Counted from the first letter of the stretch, positions 24,059-36,758 are shown. The stretch: 64,000 nucleotides of DNA from Prochilodus magdalenae (GCA_024036415.1 JAMWET010006783.1:37501-101500); one strand, 5' to 3'. A program made the numbers and translations. The notes: a model not told the origin generated them from the sequence alone.

Positions 24059-24436
24059 AGGGAGTAGAGAACAGGTGGTTTAGGGAAGTTTACTTATCAG
24101 TCATGGCATATCATTTTGAAGAGGCGTGTTGGATTGGGATGTTGCTCGATATTCCCAATGACGGTGTTTATCCACTGCAATTCCCTACACAGACATCCCG
24201 TAGTCCAGCATGTGGTGAATGCACCAGCACCTAGGAACCCCTGTGGAGTGGAACGAAGAGACTGATGGCAGTAATTATTTTCTATGCAATGGGAAATTCG
24301 TAATTTTGGGAAAATACTGGATTGCTACAGTGTTTCTTTAGTCACTACATCCTAGTGACACTACCCAGTTTCTAGTTTTGGACAATGAAGCCATGGAGCC
24401 TCATGGATGGGCCATGCTAGCCAACGCAAGCATTGT

Positions 24437-25097
24437 ACACTCATCGTGAAAAGAATAGTAGAAAGAAGTGTCATATTGTAATGCTATTGGGACGGATGAT
24501 AAAGGTCACCAGGGACAATAAATGACTTTACATTTAGACTGATATGATCGATATTTATTGAGCTACACATACAGAAGTCTCTCTCTCAGCATGGAGTTGT
24601 AGAGTTCCCTAATGGTGTCCTGTGATAATCCATCCCATGCAGCTTGAATATTCCCAGACAGTTCCTGCAGATTGTGTGGTAGGGGTAAAGGTAGAGTGAC
24701 ACCAGGCCTTCTGGACATGTGACGCATGATGATGGATCGTTCATCTTGGTGCTGACCACAGAGCCATTAGTTGACTCCACCAAGACAAAAGCGGGACTCG
24801 TCACTGGAGATGACCCGCGAGTTACTCCATGACAGTCTGACAAGACACCGTTGCAGTCCTGCTTCGTGCAGCCGTCTGCCAATGGTGCTGGCACTAACAG
24901 GCTGACTCATGGAGGGCATCGCAGTCAGGCACAGCAGTAAGGCCAATGCTTTCCTAGGTCACATGTGTGGCCAAGCATGAAACTTAAATCATTGGCATGT
25001 CTCATGATCTCACATCTATCCACCAAGTTCCGTTCCTGTCAGTTGATTCCTTCTGGGTGCAACTATTCGTGCAGCCACTTTGTTTGGTGATGAGTGT
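24437..25097 (-). mobile_element. Tc1-like family 1, copy B
   Basis: Its left end CACTCATCGTGAAAAGAATA is an imperfect inverted copy of the right end (GGGTGCAACTATTCGTGCAG and TGATGAGTGTA). The interior on the minus strand has transposase debris, including SPVTSPAFVLVE where the parent would read SDESRF-like, and LHGMDYHRTPLGNS. Truncated and broken. Confidence 0.7.
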
Positions 25098-25602
25098 ACT
25101 ATCCATGCAAATTGCCAGCCTTGTTTTTGTTTTAAACTGTGATCTGGTAAAAGAGTTAGAGCTAGACTCTACAGTGGAAACGACTATGGAAACTCTAAGC
25201 TGAAGAACTATGAGGTATACTGAATTGTGCTGTTAGGCTAGGTATTTGTAAAGCAGGTATTCGCTATGGATGAATACCCTGGATAGGTCATTAGTTGTTA
25301 TTAAAAAGGCAGGACTAACAAGCTTGTCCTCATGGTCAACGCGGGCTGCTGTCCGTGGTGCTGAAGTTAGATTCTACAGAGTGCGATGCCTTGCGTTTAG
25401 TTTGTTGGTTTGCTTTGTGCAGTGACGCATGGTACTGTGGCAAATTGCTTTCATCTCTTTCAGTAACCAGCAATGCTCTCTCGCTCTCTCTTTCTCACAG
25501 TGCCGATGACACATTTCATTATGCTTTCGAATTGCACATAATGGGTAAGCCACCCAACATTGGCAACATGTACCACAACTTCAGCCAGGACACACAACGA
25601 GG

Positions 25603-25652
<50 letters not shown>
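25603..25652. repeat. (TC)n microsatellite
   Basis: About 24 uninterrupted TC dinucleotides, embedded in a short open frame that has no other support. Confidence 0.97.
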
Positions 25653-25656
<4 letters not shown>

Positions 25657-26954
25657 CGAAAGAATAGAAAATATAATAAAGAAGAGTGGACAAGTTAAAT
25701 ACTGATAAAATTATTACTGTACTGACTTATTAAATTTATTAGTACTGGCTCTAAATGAATACTTATACTGACTTTACTGTTCTGGAAATAAATGGAATAT
25801 GTGGACATTCTAAAATCCAAAGTTGTTGTTTCTAGAAGCTTGCACCAAAGGGAGAGCCAGGTGACAACATTGAGGAGTTGTTTAAGGTGATTACAGTCTC
25901 AGCTCATGTCCCAAATACACACAGTCTCTGGACACACAGTTTCTATGGCTTCTTTTAACCCCCTTTAAAGGAACAAAGATCATACAGAGGGGTCTCCAAG
26001 TCAGCTCTCCAAGTCTACTCTCCTAACCAATAATCACCTGAAGGAATTTAACCTTTAACCTACAGCTATATAACCCTGATGATAACCCTTTTCCAGGTCC
26101 TGTCGTAAATGTGTAAAATGCAAGTTCTGTTCCGGTAATGCAACTCTTCACAGAGGGTAACAAATGGTTTTACCAATGGCAAAACCCACCAACAATATAT
26201 AGAACTGGTAAACTTACACTCATTTATCATAAAAACATTGATATCCGACAATCCTCTGAAAGATTTTTTAGGGAATCAACGTTGCTTTTTTGTCTCTCCT
26301 GTTTGGCTTGTTTCACATCCCTGTTTCCAAAATAGCTGGTGCATTATGCAAAATGTGACTAGAAACAGAATGCAATGATGTGTGAATCCTTTAAACCCTA
26401 TAACTGATTGGAAATAGCAATGATAACACATCAAATGCTGAAACTGAGAAATATGGATGGCAGCAAAAAAAACGTTAGGACAACGAGAGATGGGTAACAT
26501 GGCGCTAAACAAACAGTTCAAGAATAATTATTCTCAGCACAAACGAGCATAGAGCTCTAGGTAAATACTATCACTAGAAGATTCAGAAGATCTGAAGAAA
26601 TCTCAGTATGCAAATGATAAGGCCCGGAACCTGTATTGGATGGCTGTGATCTTCAAGCCCTGAAGCTACATGAATCTGGAGGGGAGATCAGTGCATGGAC
26701 TGAGGAACAAGTTAAATCTCTACCGTCCAAAAAGCAACCATATACTGCATCCAGAAGCGCCACCGCCTTCTCTGGGCCCGAGCTCTTTAAGATGGACTGA
26801 AGTGGAAAAGTTCCCTGGAGTCCAACTAATCAAAAGGCACAGTTCAAAGCACAGTGACATAGTTCAAAGCCAGCGTTTGTGATGGTATGGAGGAGCGTTA
26901 CTCTACATGGCCTGGCTGACCTGCACGTCTGTGAAGCAGAGACACAAAATACAA

Positions 26955-27386
26955 GTCCAAGTCAAGTCACGAGTCTATAGGTTAGAGTCCAAGTCAAGTC
27001 ACGAGTTTATAGGTTAGAGTCCAAGTCAAGTCACAAGTCTTTAGATTAGACTCCAAGTCAAGTCACGAGTCTTTAGGTTAGAGTCCAAGTCAAGTCACGA
27101 GTCTTTAGGTTAGAGTCCAAGTCAAGTCACGAGTCTTTAGCTTAGAGTCCAAGTCAAGTCACGAGTCTTTAGGCTAGAGTCCAAGTCAAGTCACAAGTCT
27201 TTAGGTTAGAGTCCAAGTCAAGTCACAAGTCTTTAGGTTAGAGTCCAAGTCAAGTCACGAGTCTTTAGGTTAGAGTCCAAGTCAAGTCACAAGTCTTTAG
27301 GCTAGAGTCCAAGTCAAGTCACGAGTCTTTAGGCTAGAGTCCAAGTCAAGTCACGAGTCTTTAGGCTAGAGTCCAAGTCAAGTCTT
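26955..27386. repeat. 32-bp minisatellite inside the hAT element
   Basis: About 13 units of GAGTCCAAGTCAAGTCAC then [G/A]AGTCTTTAGG[T/C]TA. The same GTCCAAGTC/CAAGTCACAAGTC motif appears as a single unit near the other end (27953-28000), so the array seems to have grown from the element's own subterminal sequence. Confidence 0.95.
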
Positions 27387-27563
27387 AACTCTTACAATAT
27401 TTCATATTTCAAAATGACATGCTCTACAACTCTCAGACAGAACAAACTAGAAGCAGTATCACTTCCTGTTTCGGCACCACACTCTGCCTCAGACACTTCC
27501 TGTTTCCGGCCAGCTGAAGGGGTTAATACTGTATGTTATATAGCTGGAATGATGGCTAAACGG

Positions 27564-27749
27564 CTAAGCGGCTAGCACAAACCTATCCGGGTGTGTGTTC
27601 AGATGCCGTATGAAGTTTGATGTGGTCGATCCAGTGTCTGTAATTTGTCTCCCACACTCTCTGCACGTCGCCACTCTTCTGCTATATGCCAGGATTTTGA
27701 ATTCCCTGTAATCAATGGCTACCACGTACGGCGCTCCCGCCGAAGCCAT
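27564..27749 (-). pseudogene. BED-type zinc finger fragment of hAT transposase
   Basis: An open frame of 61 codons from ATG at 27749. It reads ATCRECGRQITDTGSTTSNF followed by IRHLNTHPDRF: Cys-x2-Cys and His-x3-His with the spacing of BED fingers, the DNA-binding N-terminal domain of hAT transposases and ZBED proteins. All four metal ligands are present. The frame stops straight after, and no catalytic part is found within the element, so it is a fragment or a stand-alone finger. The parent exon would normally splice to a long transposase exon. Confidence 0.7.
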
Positions 27750-28424
27750 GCTACAGCGCCGTGTTTACACTTGGCGCCGCTCACTGATATCACGCACGTG
27801 CTGAAGTCGGATGTTATGATTGGTCCGTGTCCGTGGGCGTGTCCCAAATCAACCAAATACAGTACACATACACAAAGGAATTATTTTCCTGTAACTTCCG
27901 CACACCGTGCCTGGAGGGTAACGGAAAGAAACTTGATGCTCATGTTATTTTTGGTCCAAGTCGAGTCAGGAATCATTATAGACAAGTCACAAGTCAAGTC
28001 TGAAGTCTATTTACATGCAACTCAAGTGCGACTCGAGTCGCTAACTCGAGTGCCCATCTCTGCTGTGAAGGCAATGTTAATGCTGAACTATATAAACAGG
28101 TTTTGGAGCTGCCTACCAGGCGATGTCTTTTTCATGGAAGGTCTTGCTAATCAAGATTTCCTTCTCAGAACTACAGCAATCGGCTCTATAGTGCTGTAAA
28201 AAAAAAAAGCGGATGAACACTGAGATTAATATAAAAATATTGGATTTTTTTGGAACGTGTTGCTGGTATCATATTTAAAATGGCATATAGTTTACACTAC
28301 CACAACAGCAGTTCTTAGTTTGAACATTTGCTTTTTTGTCTTTGTACTATTTGCATTTACATATATGGTTTAAATGATTACTCACCACTGCATTCAGTTT
28401 TTATTTACGTCATCTTTCACCAGG

Positions 28425-28930
28425 CAAAGTCAGATTGGTGCACGCTGAGCTAAAAGCAAAGCTGGGTTTTATGGACAGATTGGTAGTTAGGCTCAAAACA
28501 GAATCCAAGAGAACATAGCACAAGGGACAGGCAAAGACGTAAACGGAGAGGCAGGCAGAAGTTAAAAAAACAAACAAGCAGTCTGACAAGGCAAACAAAA
28601 CCAGAGGGCAAAAGAGCAGGGAGAAACCAGAGATCAAATTGAGTCAGAAGCCAGAAAGTCGGAACAAGAATTGCAAGGAGAGGATGCCGGTATGCTACAG
28701 GAGGGACAATACTTTGCGAAGACTGAAAGGCAGACCAGGGGTATATAAGCAAAAAGAGTTGGTGGCTGACAAGTGTACGTAATTAGATCTCAGGAGCAAC
28801 CAAGCGCTGAAACGGGACGTGATTGGTGGGCGAGGGACAAGTGACCATGACGTCATTGGGTGGCAGATTCTGGGAAATGGAGCTCCAGGGGTCGGAGGTA
28901 AAAAGGAGACCCAGAAGTGCGACACATTGT
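28425..28930 (-). mobile_element. LTR-like repeat, degraded
   Basis: Minus-strand LTR organisation like 52824-53362: GTATATAAGC (possible TATA region, 28741), GGACGTGATTGGTGGGCGAG, TGACGTCATTGGGTGG, TTCTGGGAAATGGAGCTCC. Purine-rich + strand. No clean ends. Confidence 0.5.
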
Positions 28931-29199
28931 GTATATTAAGTTTTCATAAACAACATCCTCTTTTAGTTTGTGATATTTGGATGATTATGGTTATGGATGT
29001 CACTGGATGTTATTTGACTACCACTAAACTCTCAACATTGGATTACTGAGGCCTAAAGCATATGGCTCCCACAACGCTACCTACATGATCTGAGGCCTGG
29101 ATTCTAACTCTCCAGGGCCTTTCTGGAATCTTGCTTATCTAGCAGTGGCACTGACTGACTTTTGGGCCTGTTCTTTGGATCTGGTGTGTTGGATGTCCT

Positions 29200-29565
29200 T
29201 GTTCAGCTGGAGTGGAGTAATCCCGAAACAGGAACCGAGATACAGGGATGAACCAAAAAGCTCAAAATCAAAGAGACAAGGGAGAGACTGTATCCAGTAA
29301 CTGTAAGATGGAATACAGTGGGCCGGTCAATAGGCAATCATGTTGACCATGCCTCCCAAAGTAACAAGACAAACAAAGGTCCATTTATACAGTGGAATAA
29401 ATGGCAGAAAGGCGGTGATATTAGGGTCCCAGGGACGGAAAACATGAAGGTACATCTGGTTGATGGATGAGTCACATGTGGTCCTGACGTCATGCAGAGG
29501 TGCATTATGGGAACTGTAGTTTTAAAGAGTCTGAATCATGGGTAGAACCCAGAAGCATGACAAAA
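29200..29565 (-). mobile_element. LTR-like repeat, second degraded copy
   Basis: It has the same layout at lower similarity: GTCCATTTATACAGTGG, GTCACATGTGGTCCTGACGT, CATTATGGGAACTGTAGTTT. Such blocks recur in fish LTRs. Boundaries not resolved. Confidence 0.35.
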
Positions 29566-30689
29566 CACCGAACCATCATTAGGTTAGGGGGTAATCATGA
29601 TGCACGAGAGCCACAGCTGCTCTGACCAAGACCTGGCCATTAGCACAGTGCCTTACAAATCCACTACACCTGAAAGAAAGCACACCACCACCACCACCAC
29701 CACTAACAGCAACAACAACAGTAGCGGCAGCTGCATTATCTATTTAAGGAGGACGGAAAAAGTTAAGCTCAAGTCCTGTCCAAAACTTTCTGGAGCACAC
29801 TTTCATTAGCGAGGCAGGAGTGAGCTGGGCTGTAACGATTTATAGCATGGTGGAGTCTGCTCCAGCGCCGTGCCTGCTGTAATTCTGCCTGCTTTATTTA
29901 GACGCTTATAAAACAGGCTCTTTTATTAAAGCCAATTTTCTGACAGCAGCCGCTTCGTGCCTTGCGCTCACAGTTTTCTGGACGGTATGGTCAGTATCAG
30001 CCTGGCCAAAACGAAGGACTGGGATACGTTTTACATGAGAAGTGAATTCAAGACCCTATAAGCAAATCTGTTTTAAAAAAAAAGTTTTAAAAGCATAGCC
30101 CAGGATTCTGGACCCAGTTCCCTGTTTGTATGTCCCCAAGCTCCACTCAAAGTTCTTCTTTTCCCATTCTGTGAAAATGGAATAGCTTTAGATCTCAAGG
30201 TTTTCTGGATTGGAGCTGTGTGAGGGCCGTATCTCATACCATGAAGATGCACTTGGCACTTGTTTAGCTCCTAATAACCTGCATGTGAGGAGATTAGCTG
30301 GTAACTGCTAGCCCGGGGGCTGCCTTAGTACATAGCAAGACATTTCGGGCAAAACGTAGCTCCTAATTTGTTTTTCCAGGTTTTCCATTTGGAGCCAGAA
30401 AGCATCTCAGAAACGAGACAGGATGTTCTAAAATGTTTGGAGTTGCTTGTGTTCATGAGAAACGTGAAACCTAAAATTGGAACACATCAAATGCCACAGT
30501 TGGATCATACACACTTAAAAATAAGGGAACCTTGCCCGTCTGGCACTATGGGGTTGTAGGGGGACCGTGCTTTCCAAACTTTATATTTAAAAATTGTCCT
30601 GCTAGGTCACCCACCTTTGAGACTATCTGAAAAGTGACAATATGTCAACTGTCAAATCGGACAGGAGAGGCCAGCAACCTCGTTTAATT

Positions 30690-30830
30690 CCAATTCAGTG
30701 GAACCAGACTTTTTGAAAAGCAGCCATTTCTGTTGGTCCATTCATCTTGACGTATTCACACCATGCAAACAGCAGCCACTGTGTTCAAATGATGCATTAC
30801 AGTATATTCAGATTTCTTATCCCTTCTCAG
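30690..30830 (+). mobile_element. Dispersed repeat family C, copy 3
   Basis: TTCAGTGGAACCAGACTTTT, CAGCCATTTCTGTTGGTCC and ACACCATGCAAACAGCAGCC follow the order of the copies at 1695 and 22935. Confidence 0.45.
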
Positions 30831-30984
30831 AAACATTTCAGTCGTCCTGGGGTAACCTGGCATTAAAACTCACCTATCCCATGGATACCCTAATCCTGTC
30901 CAAACAGAGCTTTAGAAACTGAACAAAGCATGTGACTGGGTGGACTTGTGGATGACTGTAGACTGTAGAACATTTTGACTTTCA

Positions 30985-31365
30985 AAAAATTGTATGTTTT
31001 ACTGGAACCAAGGAACATCAAAGGATACGACATCGAAGTCAACAGAAGGTGCTGGACAATGGTAGTAGACAGTGCGAGCATTTGTGCTGTTCTTCCAGAT
31101 GTTTGTTATATTCTGAAAGCAAGCACGGATCAACTCCTGAAGATAAGAAGACCTAGAAGAGCTACTTCAGCAAAACTACTGGATGTCAATATTGTAGCCT
31201 TCGCTTTCCTCAACAACTCTCACACCTACGGATGTCGTCACAGTTCATGCTGAAGAACCTACTATACTTTGGTTCCAGTTGGTAACTAACTTTTTGGGTT
31301 CCGGACTCATTTACTTTTTGGTGGAAATGCACCGTTCACCAGAACAGAACCCAATCCAAATTGGT
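30985..31365 (-). mobile_element. Unclassified dispersed element D, copy 1
   Basis: The reverse complement follows the order of the copies at 42775 and 43198: GTTCTGTTCTGGTGAACGG, GCATTTCCACCAAAAAG, GGAACCAAAGTATAGTAGGT, TCTGTTGACTTCGATGTCG, TTCCTTGGTTCCAGTAAAAC. Probably a non-autonomous DNA transposon; superfamily not determined. Confidence 0.6.
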
Positions 31366-32390
31366 GGTAAAGCTATTAGGTGGCTATTAGGGAACCTAGA
31401 GTGGATCGTAGTGCATGCTTCTTACAGGGGACTTTATAAAGGGGTGTAAATCAATGAGAATCATTCGATTCATCAGTGAATGTTTTGGGAAATGATTCAA
31501 TGCATCATAAAATCTTGATTTGATTCTTTTGGAGTGGCTCGGAGTTGTAAAAGATACACTGAAAACCCATGTGTGACTCAGACAATAGCAACCAAGCTTT
31601 TTTATGTTTAGTCTCAGACTTTTCTTTTAGCCAAGAAATTAAGAGCATACTTCACTGAATATCATTACAGTTGATAATAATACCTTTAAAAATTGGCGCA
31701 GTTGAAACTTAATGATGTATATTAATATTTATGGACCGAATAATGAATCTATGCAGTTTTAGCACTGCTGTCAAAGTTAACACCGACTTATTGAGAGTTT
31801 TTAGCAGTTTTTCTAGTTTGACTTTAGTTCATCTTTAGTTCCAGAAAGAAGCCTGGCTGCTTCCATGCTGTGATAGGGTTAATGTTAGAACTCTACCTTT
31901 GCCAGTACTGCTGGGCTTTTACAGTAGCTTCTAGTTCTGCTGGTGATTTCTACTTCCAGCTAATGCCAGGGTTAATTGTTATGTGACTAAAGGACGTTGA
32001 GTCTAAGCCAACATGCCACAGGTGCATGCAGCCAAAACCAATAGAGCGGAAGAGAAGGTTGTGCTGCCTGTTCGGGCTCAGATGTCTATCTAAAGCTGTT
32101 TTTAAAATTGCATGAAGAAGAAAACAACAGCACAGGGTGCACTGCGGTTAAGATCATATCATCTGTGTTATTATTTTGCCTGGATCTGATGCTGTGTCGT
32201 GAGCAGAGCTGCAACTCTTCCCTGTTTCTTCCCTGTTCAGACTTCGGGAGGATTGTGAATGGCCTACAGAGGTTCAGCAGTTAGATAGAATTGAACAAGA
32301 ACAGTTAGTTTTAGGATTGAAGGAAAGGAAGGGTTAGAGTGGCAGTGGGTGCACAAAGCATGGAGATTGGACAAATGAAGTTCCGTAACG

Positions 32391-32630
32391 TAGGCTGGAG
32401 GTTAAGGAAGCAGCCTTGTGACCGGAGGGTCACTGGTCTGATCTCTGAACCGACGGTAACGACTGAAGTATACCTTGAGCACGCCACCTAACCCTCAACT
32501 GCTCTCCGGGCACCGTGAATAGGGCAAGTGTGCTCAGTGTCCCCATTGTGTGTGTTCACTAAAGTGTGTATATGTGGATGTTCTGCTTAATGGATGGGTT
32601 AATTGCGGAGGACAAATTCCTCTGTCCACA
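32391..32630 (+). mobile_element. SINE family B, copy 1
   Basis: A degraded tRNA-like head (GGAGGGTCACTGGTCTGATC is the B-box area) is followed by a body shared with 35005-35218: GACTGAAGTATACCTTGAGC, ACTGCTCTCCGGGCACC, a GT-rich middle and TGGATGGGTTAATTGCGGAG. This pattern is common in fish tRNA-derived SINEs. Ends are approximate. Confidence 0.7.
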
Positions 32631-32754
32631 AATGGCACAAAATTGCTCAAAAACGTTCCCATGTAGTTTTAGGTTATTGGTTTCCCAGCATTTAATTACC
32701 GGCTTCTTGTTCTATGGACTCTTACTGTGAAGGGAATCAGGCGAACACACAACA

Positions 32755-33065
32755 CCGTCACTACGTTGTGGGTTACGCTGCTACAATGTTGTCCAAGGGT
32801 GGTGCGGTTTACACTGGCCCAATAAGGTTGTCATAACAAGGTTGTCACAATAATCTCACAACCTCACTATGATGTCATATGATGTTATGACTACCTCTTG
32901 ACAACTTTGCAGTATTCCAGAGCTCCAGGCAAACATAATGGAATGTCGTGACAATGTACTGACAATGTACTACGTTGTTTCAGTGTTGTCAGATATCATT
33001 GTCACAATTTTCTGAGGAATTTTCTGAGGCACCAATATGCTGTCAGAACATTGTCACAATGTTGG
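32755..33065. repeat. Quasi-repeat of ACAATGTTGTCA-type motifs
   Basis: Degenerate, partly palindromic units such as GGTTGTCATAACAAGGTTGT, GTGACAATGTACTGACAATG and CATTGTCACAATGTTGG recur with no constant period. Confidence 0.5.
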
Positions 33066-33307
33066 GAAGTAGCTGCTTAGTATATGTGTCCAGAGAAGGA
33101 AAAAATGAAAGTCTTTTTGCATCCGACTTAATGTAATGCATGCTGGGTAGAAATTCCATGCAACCTTTGCCAGAGCTTTCATCACCATGTCACATGACAT
33201 GACAATCCATTGGGAGCAAGGCGGTAGAAGTCAGACTCTGCAGGTGCTCTACATCTGCTACACATGCTATGACGCCATCCTCTGTGGCTGGAATCTCTGT
33301 TGACATG

Positions 33308-33990
33308 AACACATCCACTCATCCAATAGCTGTACCCAGAAGAAGTGTGGGACTGATATGATCAATATTGATTAATTACACATACAGAAGAAGTGTCTCT
33401 CAGTATGGCTAATGCAACATGCCAGATGTCTTGGCATGGAGTGGTAGAGGTTCCTAATGGTGTCCTACGAAAATCCATCCCATGCAGCTTGAATATTCTC
33501 ACATAGTCCCTGCAGATTACGCACCCCTGCAAAGAGGTGGAGTGACAAAAGGCCTTCTGGACATGTGACGCGGGACAACAAATCGTTCATCTTGGTGTCC
33601 ACACAGAGATTCGTTGGTCTTCACCAAGATAAAAGCAGGACCCATCACTGAAGATGCCCCGCCGCCATTCTGTAAGACTCCTTGACAGTCTGGCACGACA
33701 CCATTGCGGTCTTTGTAGACATTGATGTGGTGTTAAGTGCAGACAGTCTGTGTGTATGTAGTCCTGCATCGTGCAACCGTTTGCCAACGGTGCTGGCACT
33801 AACAGGATGACTCCTGGAGGGCTTTAAATACCTGTGGGTTGTGTAATACGATTCATAGATTGAGAAGAGGTGGTACAGTACAGTGAATGTTGGTTCATTG
33901 TCTGGAAAATGGGTCATAAAGCAGATGTGCTCATGGAGGTACTCCTAGGTACGTGAGCCTACAGCTTACCAGACATCTAACAGGGTCGCA
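33308..33990 (-). mobile_element. Tc1-like family 1, copy C
   Basis: The minus strand shows the best-preserved family 1 transposase pieces: HPVSASTVGKRLHDAGLHTH (HTH end), RPQWCRARLSRSLTEWRRG and IFSDGSCFYLGEDQR, where the SDESRF-type motif with the catalytic Asp is degenerate. Frameshifts separate them. The left end lacks part of the TIR. Confidence 0.75.
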
Positions 33991-34803
33991 TAGCCCTCAA
34001 ATCATATTCAGCTAGAACGGAATATGCTACTTGAGTGACTGTTATGAGAGGGTCTTACACATGTTTGAGTAGAGATGTCCAGAAAGGTTGTTCTATACCC
34101 ACCTTGGAAACTAAACATATGAACCCTGATGTGGTCACATGTCCATGGACATGTCATGTAGGAATGCTGTCCCATTTGGAAATGTCCGCATTGTACACCA
34201 GCTCCAAACTTCACAGCTGTAAAGTTCTCCCCTTTCTCCTCATCCCATGCTTGTGGAGCATGTTACCCGTAGACTTCCTCTTGACTTCCATGAAAAGCTC
34301 CAGAAACTCCCAAAAACTGCATATGAGCATTTTTTGGAGGGATTATCGTACCACAGGATAAAAATGTGTCAGCTTTGAATAGCCTGCTCTGCGTCCAGTT
34401 CCCCATAAGAAGAGTCCACAAATATTTATTCCGGTTGTGGATTAGTGCACAATTCATAGCTGTGGCTGTGTCTAACAGACCTTCACTCACAGCCACTAAG
34501 CTTTATTTTTAAAGCTAACATTCTGTATATCCTCTCTTCTAATCGCATTGAGGAAAATTCATTTGATGCTTTGAACCGGATCCCTATGAAATCCCACAAT
34601 TCAGCTTCTCATTCTCCAAGCAACATCACGTATATATCACTTCCATGCTGAATAATTCATGGTGGTTATAGAACGTTAAGTCCAGTAAGTAATCAGGCTG
34701 TAGTTGAAGGGGTTAAAGTTATTCTCAGCAGAGCGGCTATATGGCTGTTCCCATATTAGGAGTCGGCCAATAGAATTGATTCAACATTCAGAGAGAGAGA
34801 GAC

Positions 34804-34979
34804 GTACAAGGTTAATCATATTACAGGTAGGTCAGTGTAGTGTTAGGAGTCTAGCCCAAGGACTCTTATTGGTGTAGCACAGCATAGTCACCCAGACTGG
34901 GAATCAAACCCCAGTCTCCCACATGTGGTGATGGCTCCTTGGAGGGTAGTGGTGTTATCCACTGAGCTACACCAACCAC
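34804..34979 (-). mobile_element. tRNA-derived SINE family A, copy 2
   Basis: Read on the minus strand it repeats the head (GTTGGTGTAGCTCAGTGGAT), the B box (GGGGTTTGATTCC, mutated) and the body (GACTCCTAACACTACACTG) of the SINE at 88. The L2-like tail is mostly missing, so it is truncated at the 3' end. Confidence 0.85.
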
Positions 34980-35004
34980 TGTCCTTCTAAACATTCAAGT
35001 TCAG

Positions 35005-35218
35005 AAGTTGTGGGCTGCAGGTTAGGGAACCAACCTGGTGTTCGGAAGTTCACCAGCTTGATTCCCTGATCTGCAAGAACTGACTGAAGTGCCCTTGAGC
35101 ATGACCTCTAACTGCTTCCTGGGCACCATAGATAGCACTACCCACCACACCTAGTGGGTGTTTGCTAGTGTGTGGGTGTTTACTTGGATGGGTAAAATGC
35201 AGAGGCTGAGTTCCTCAG
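35005..35218 (+). mobile_element. SINE family B, copy 2
   Basis: Same order of blocks as 32391-32630: GGTTAGGGAACCAACCTGGT, GACTGAAGTGCCCTTGAGCA, ACTGCTTCCTGGGCACC and TGGATGGGTAAAATGCAGAG. It begins about 25 bases after SINE A copy 2 of opposite orientation, so the two SINEs are almost adjacent. Confidence 0.7.
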
Positions 35219-35234
35219 ATGATCAGAAGATGAC

Positions 35235-35590
35235 AGTGCTACTCTGAGTCACTCCATGACAGTCTGGCACGACACCATTGCAGTCTTTGGCGATGTTGGC
35301 GTGGTGTTAAGGACAGTCGACATAAGGGTCTGCATGCATGTAGTCCTGCTTTGTGCAGCCGTCTGCCAATGGGCCTGGCACTAACAGGATGACTCATGGA
35401 GGGGATCGGTGCTCACTGGATGCTTGCATCTTGGCTGTTGGGTCAGTCAGGGACAGCGGTAAGACCTGTCTTAGCTTACGTCACATCGGATGTGGCCTGA
35501 TGTCAAACCTTCCCACCAAGTTTCGATCCTGTGGGTTGATTCCTTTTGGGGGCAGCTATTCTTTTGATGATAAGTGTATAGCAAATTATG
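35235..35590 (-). mobile_element. Tc1-like family 1, copy D (3' part)
   Basis: GACAGTCTGGCACGACACCA, GCACTAACAGGATGACTCAT, TTGGCTGTTGGGTCAGTCAG and GCAGCTATTCTTTTGATGAT are in family order. It starts mid-element, directly after SINE B copy 2. Confidence 0.7.
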
Positions 35591-36758
35591 AGCAATTGCA
35601 CAAGATAATATCAAAAGTTCTTCTGTGTGTTGTTCCTCTTATCAAAACCCCAAGAAACTGTCCATGTGCACCCGTTAGCTTTGTGCTAACATACTATTAG
35701 AAATCCCATAGAAAAGCTACCTCATTAGTTCTGTTGTAGTGATTAGTTCTTACTTGGCTTTCTGACCAACATCTGACATTCCTGACTCAAACTGAAGATC
35801 TCATTAAGCCACATTTCCTCACTGAGAACATCAGTGCGGCTTCCATTCTTGGGTTTTTAATACGAGCCATGATGAGAGACTAGCCACTAATAGATTTTCT
35901 GATTGACTGATTTTATTGACTGCTTGTTGGTCGAGCCTCTGCACTGAGGTCGGCTGAGATTACACAATTAGACACACGTGAGCGTGTTGATGAAATAGCT
36001 CTGTGCTACAGCTCCCGCCGGCCCTCCACAGTACATAATGTGTCTGGCTTTCTTTGGGTGTACCATTAGGTCCAGCAGAGATTAAGTGGCATTAAGCCAT
36101 TAAGGGCATTAAGGCATTAAGGTTCTGGCTCTCTGGGCCTTTGCTGTCTGATCTGATAGATCACGTCTGTAAACTGCCTGCCCGTCTTCAATCTGACACA
36201 GCAAAGGCGCAAGTGGGTTTTTTTTAACCCTTAACATTTACCTAACAAATAAATTTACCGTTACTTGATATTTACTTAATACTATTGTGTTATTTATGTA
36301 GACAGTACTGTGCATAAACCTTGAAAACTGGGAATCAAGTCAACGAAGCTGCTACCTAATAAGGAGGCCATGAAGATGAATCCTTGGAAGTAAAAAAAAA
36401 ATGCACTTTCTCTTTTTACAATACCACCATTTTAATATATAATTAAAATGTATTGCTGCATATGTAATTACATGGTGAGCTTTATAACAGAGTATCTCTT
36501 CACAGCAGAGTAACTTGGCATATTTTAAATTTTTTATCTGTTTTTAATAAGTTTATCATTTCTCTAATCATTTTTATTTACCTCTCCCTTTTCCTTCTAC
36601 TTTTTTTATATATTAGTATTATAATTAAATGTATTATTTGATTGCTGTTTTTATTTGTATTGACATTTATAATCCACTATTTTTAACTATTTTTAATTGT
36701 GCCTTTCTTAAATAAAACAATTTACTTTGTTAGATTTTTTTGTAGAATAGTTCATATA

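Larger units (their letters stand above)
26937..28062 (-). mobile_element. Non-autonomous hAT element with 8-bp target duplication
   Basis: It is flanked by the identical 8-mer CTGTGAAG (26929-26936 and 28063-28070), the hallmark duplication size of hAT elements. Ends are CAGAGACAC on the left and GCCCATCTCTG on the right (inverted CAGAGATGGGC). The interior holds a 32-bp minisatellite and, on the minus strand, a BED zinc-finger frame. No RNase-H transposase domain or dimerisation domain remains. Confidence 0.88.
26600..28200 (+). pseudogene. Tc1-like transposase remnant split by a hAT element
   Basis: 26600-26936 and 28063-28200 are two halves of one old Tc1-like transposase gene. The first has HPEAPPPSLGPSS and continues to GCACGTCTGTGAAG. 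The second picks up at GGCAATGTTAATGCTGAA with no gap once the hAT element and one target copy are removed. The frame is broken in several places. It is a different Tc1 lineage from families 1 and 2. Confidence 0.75.
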
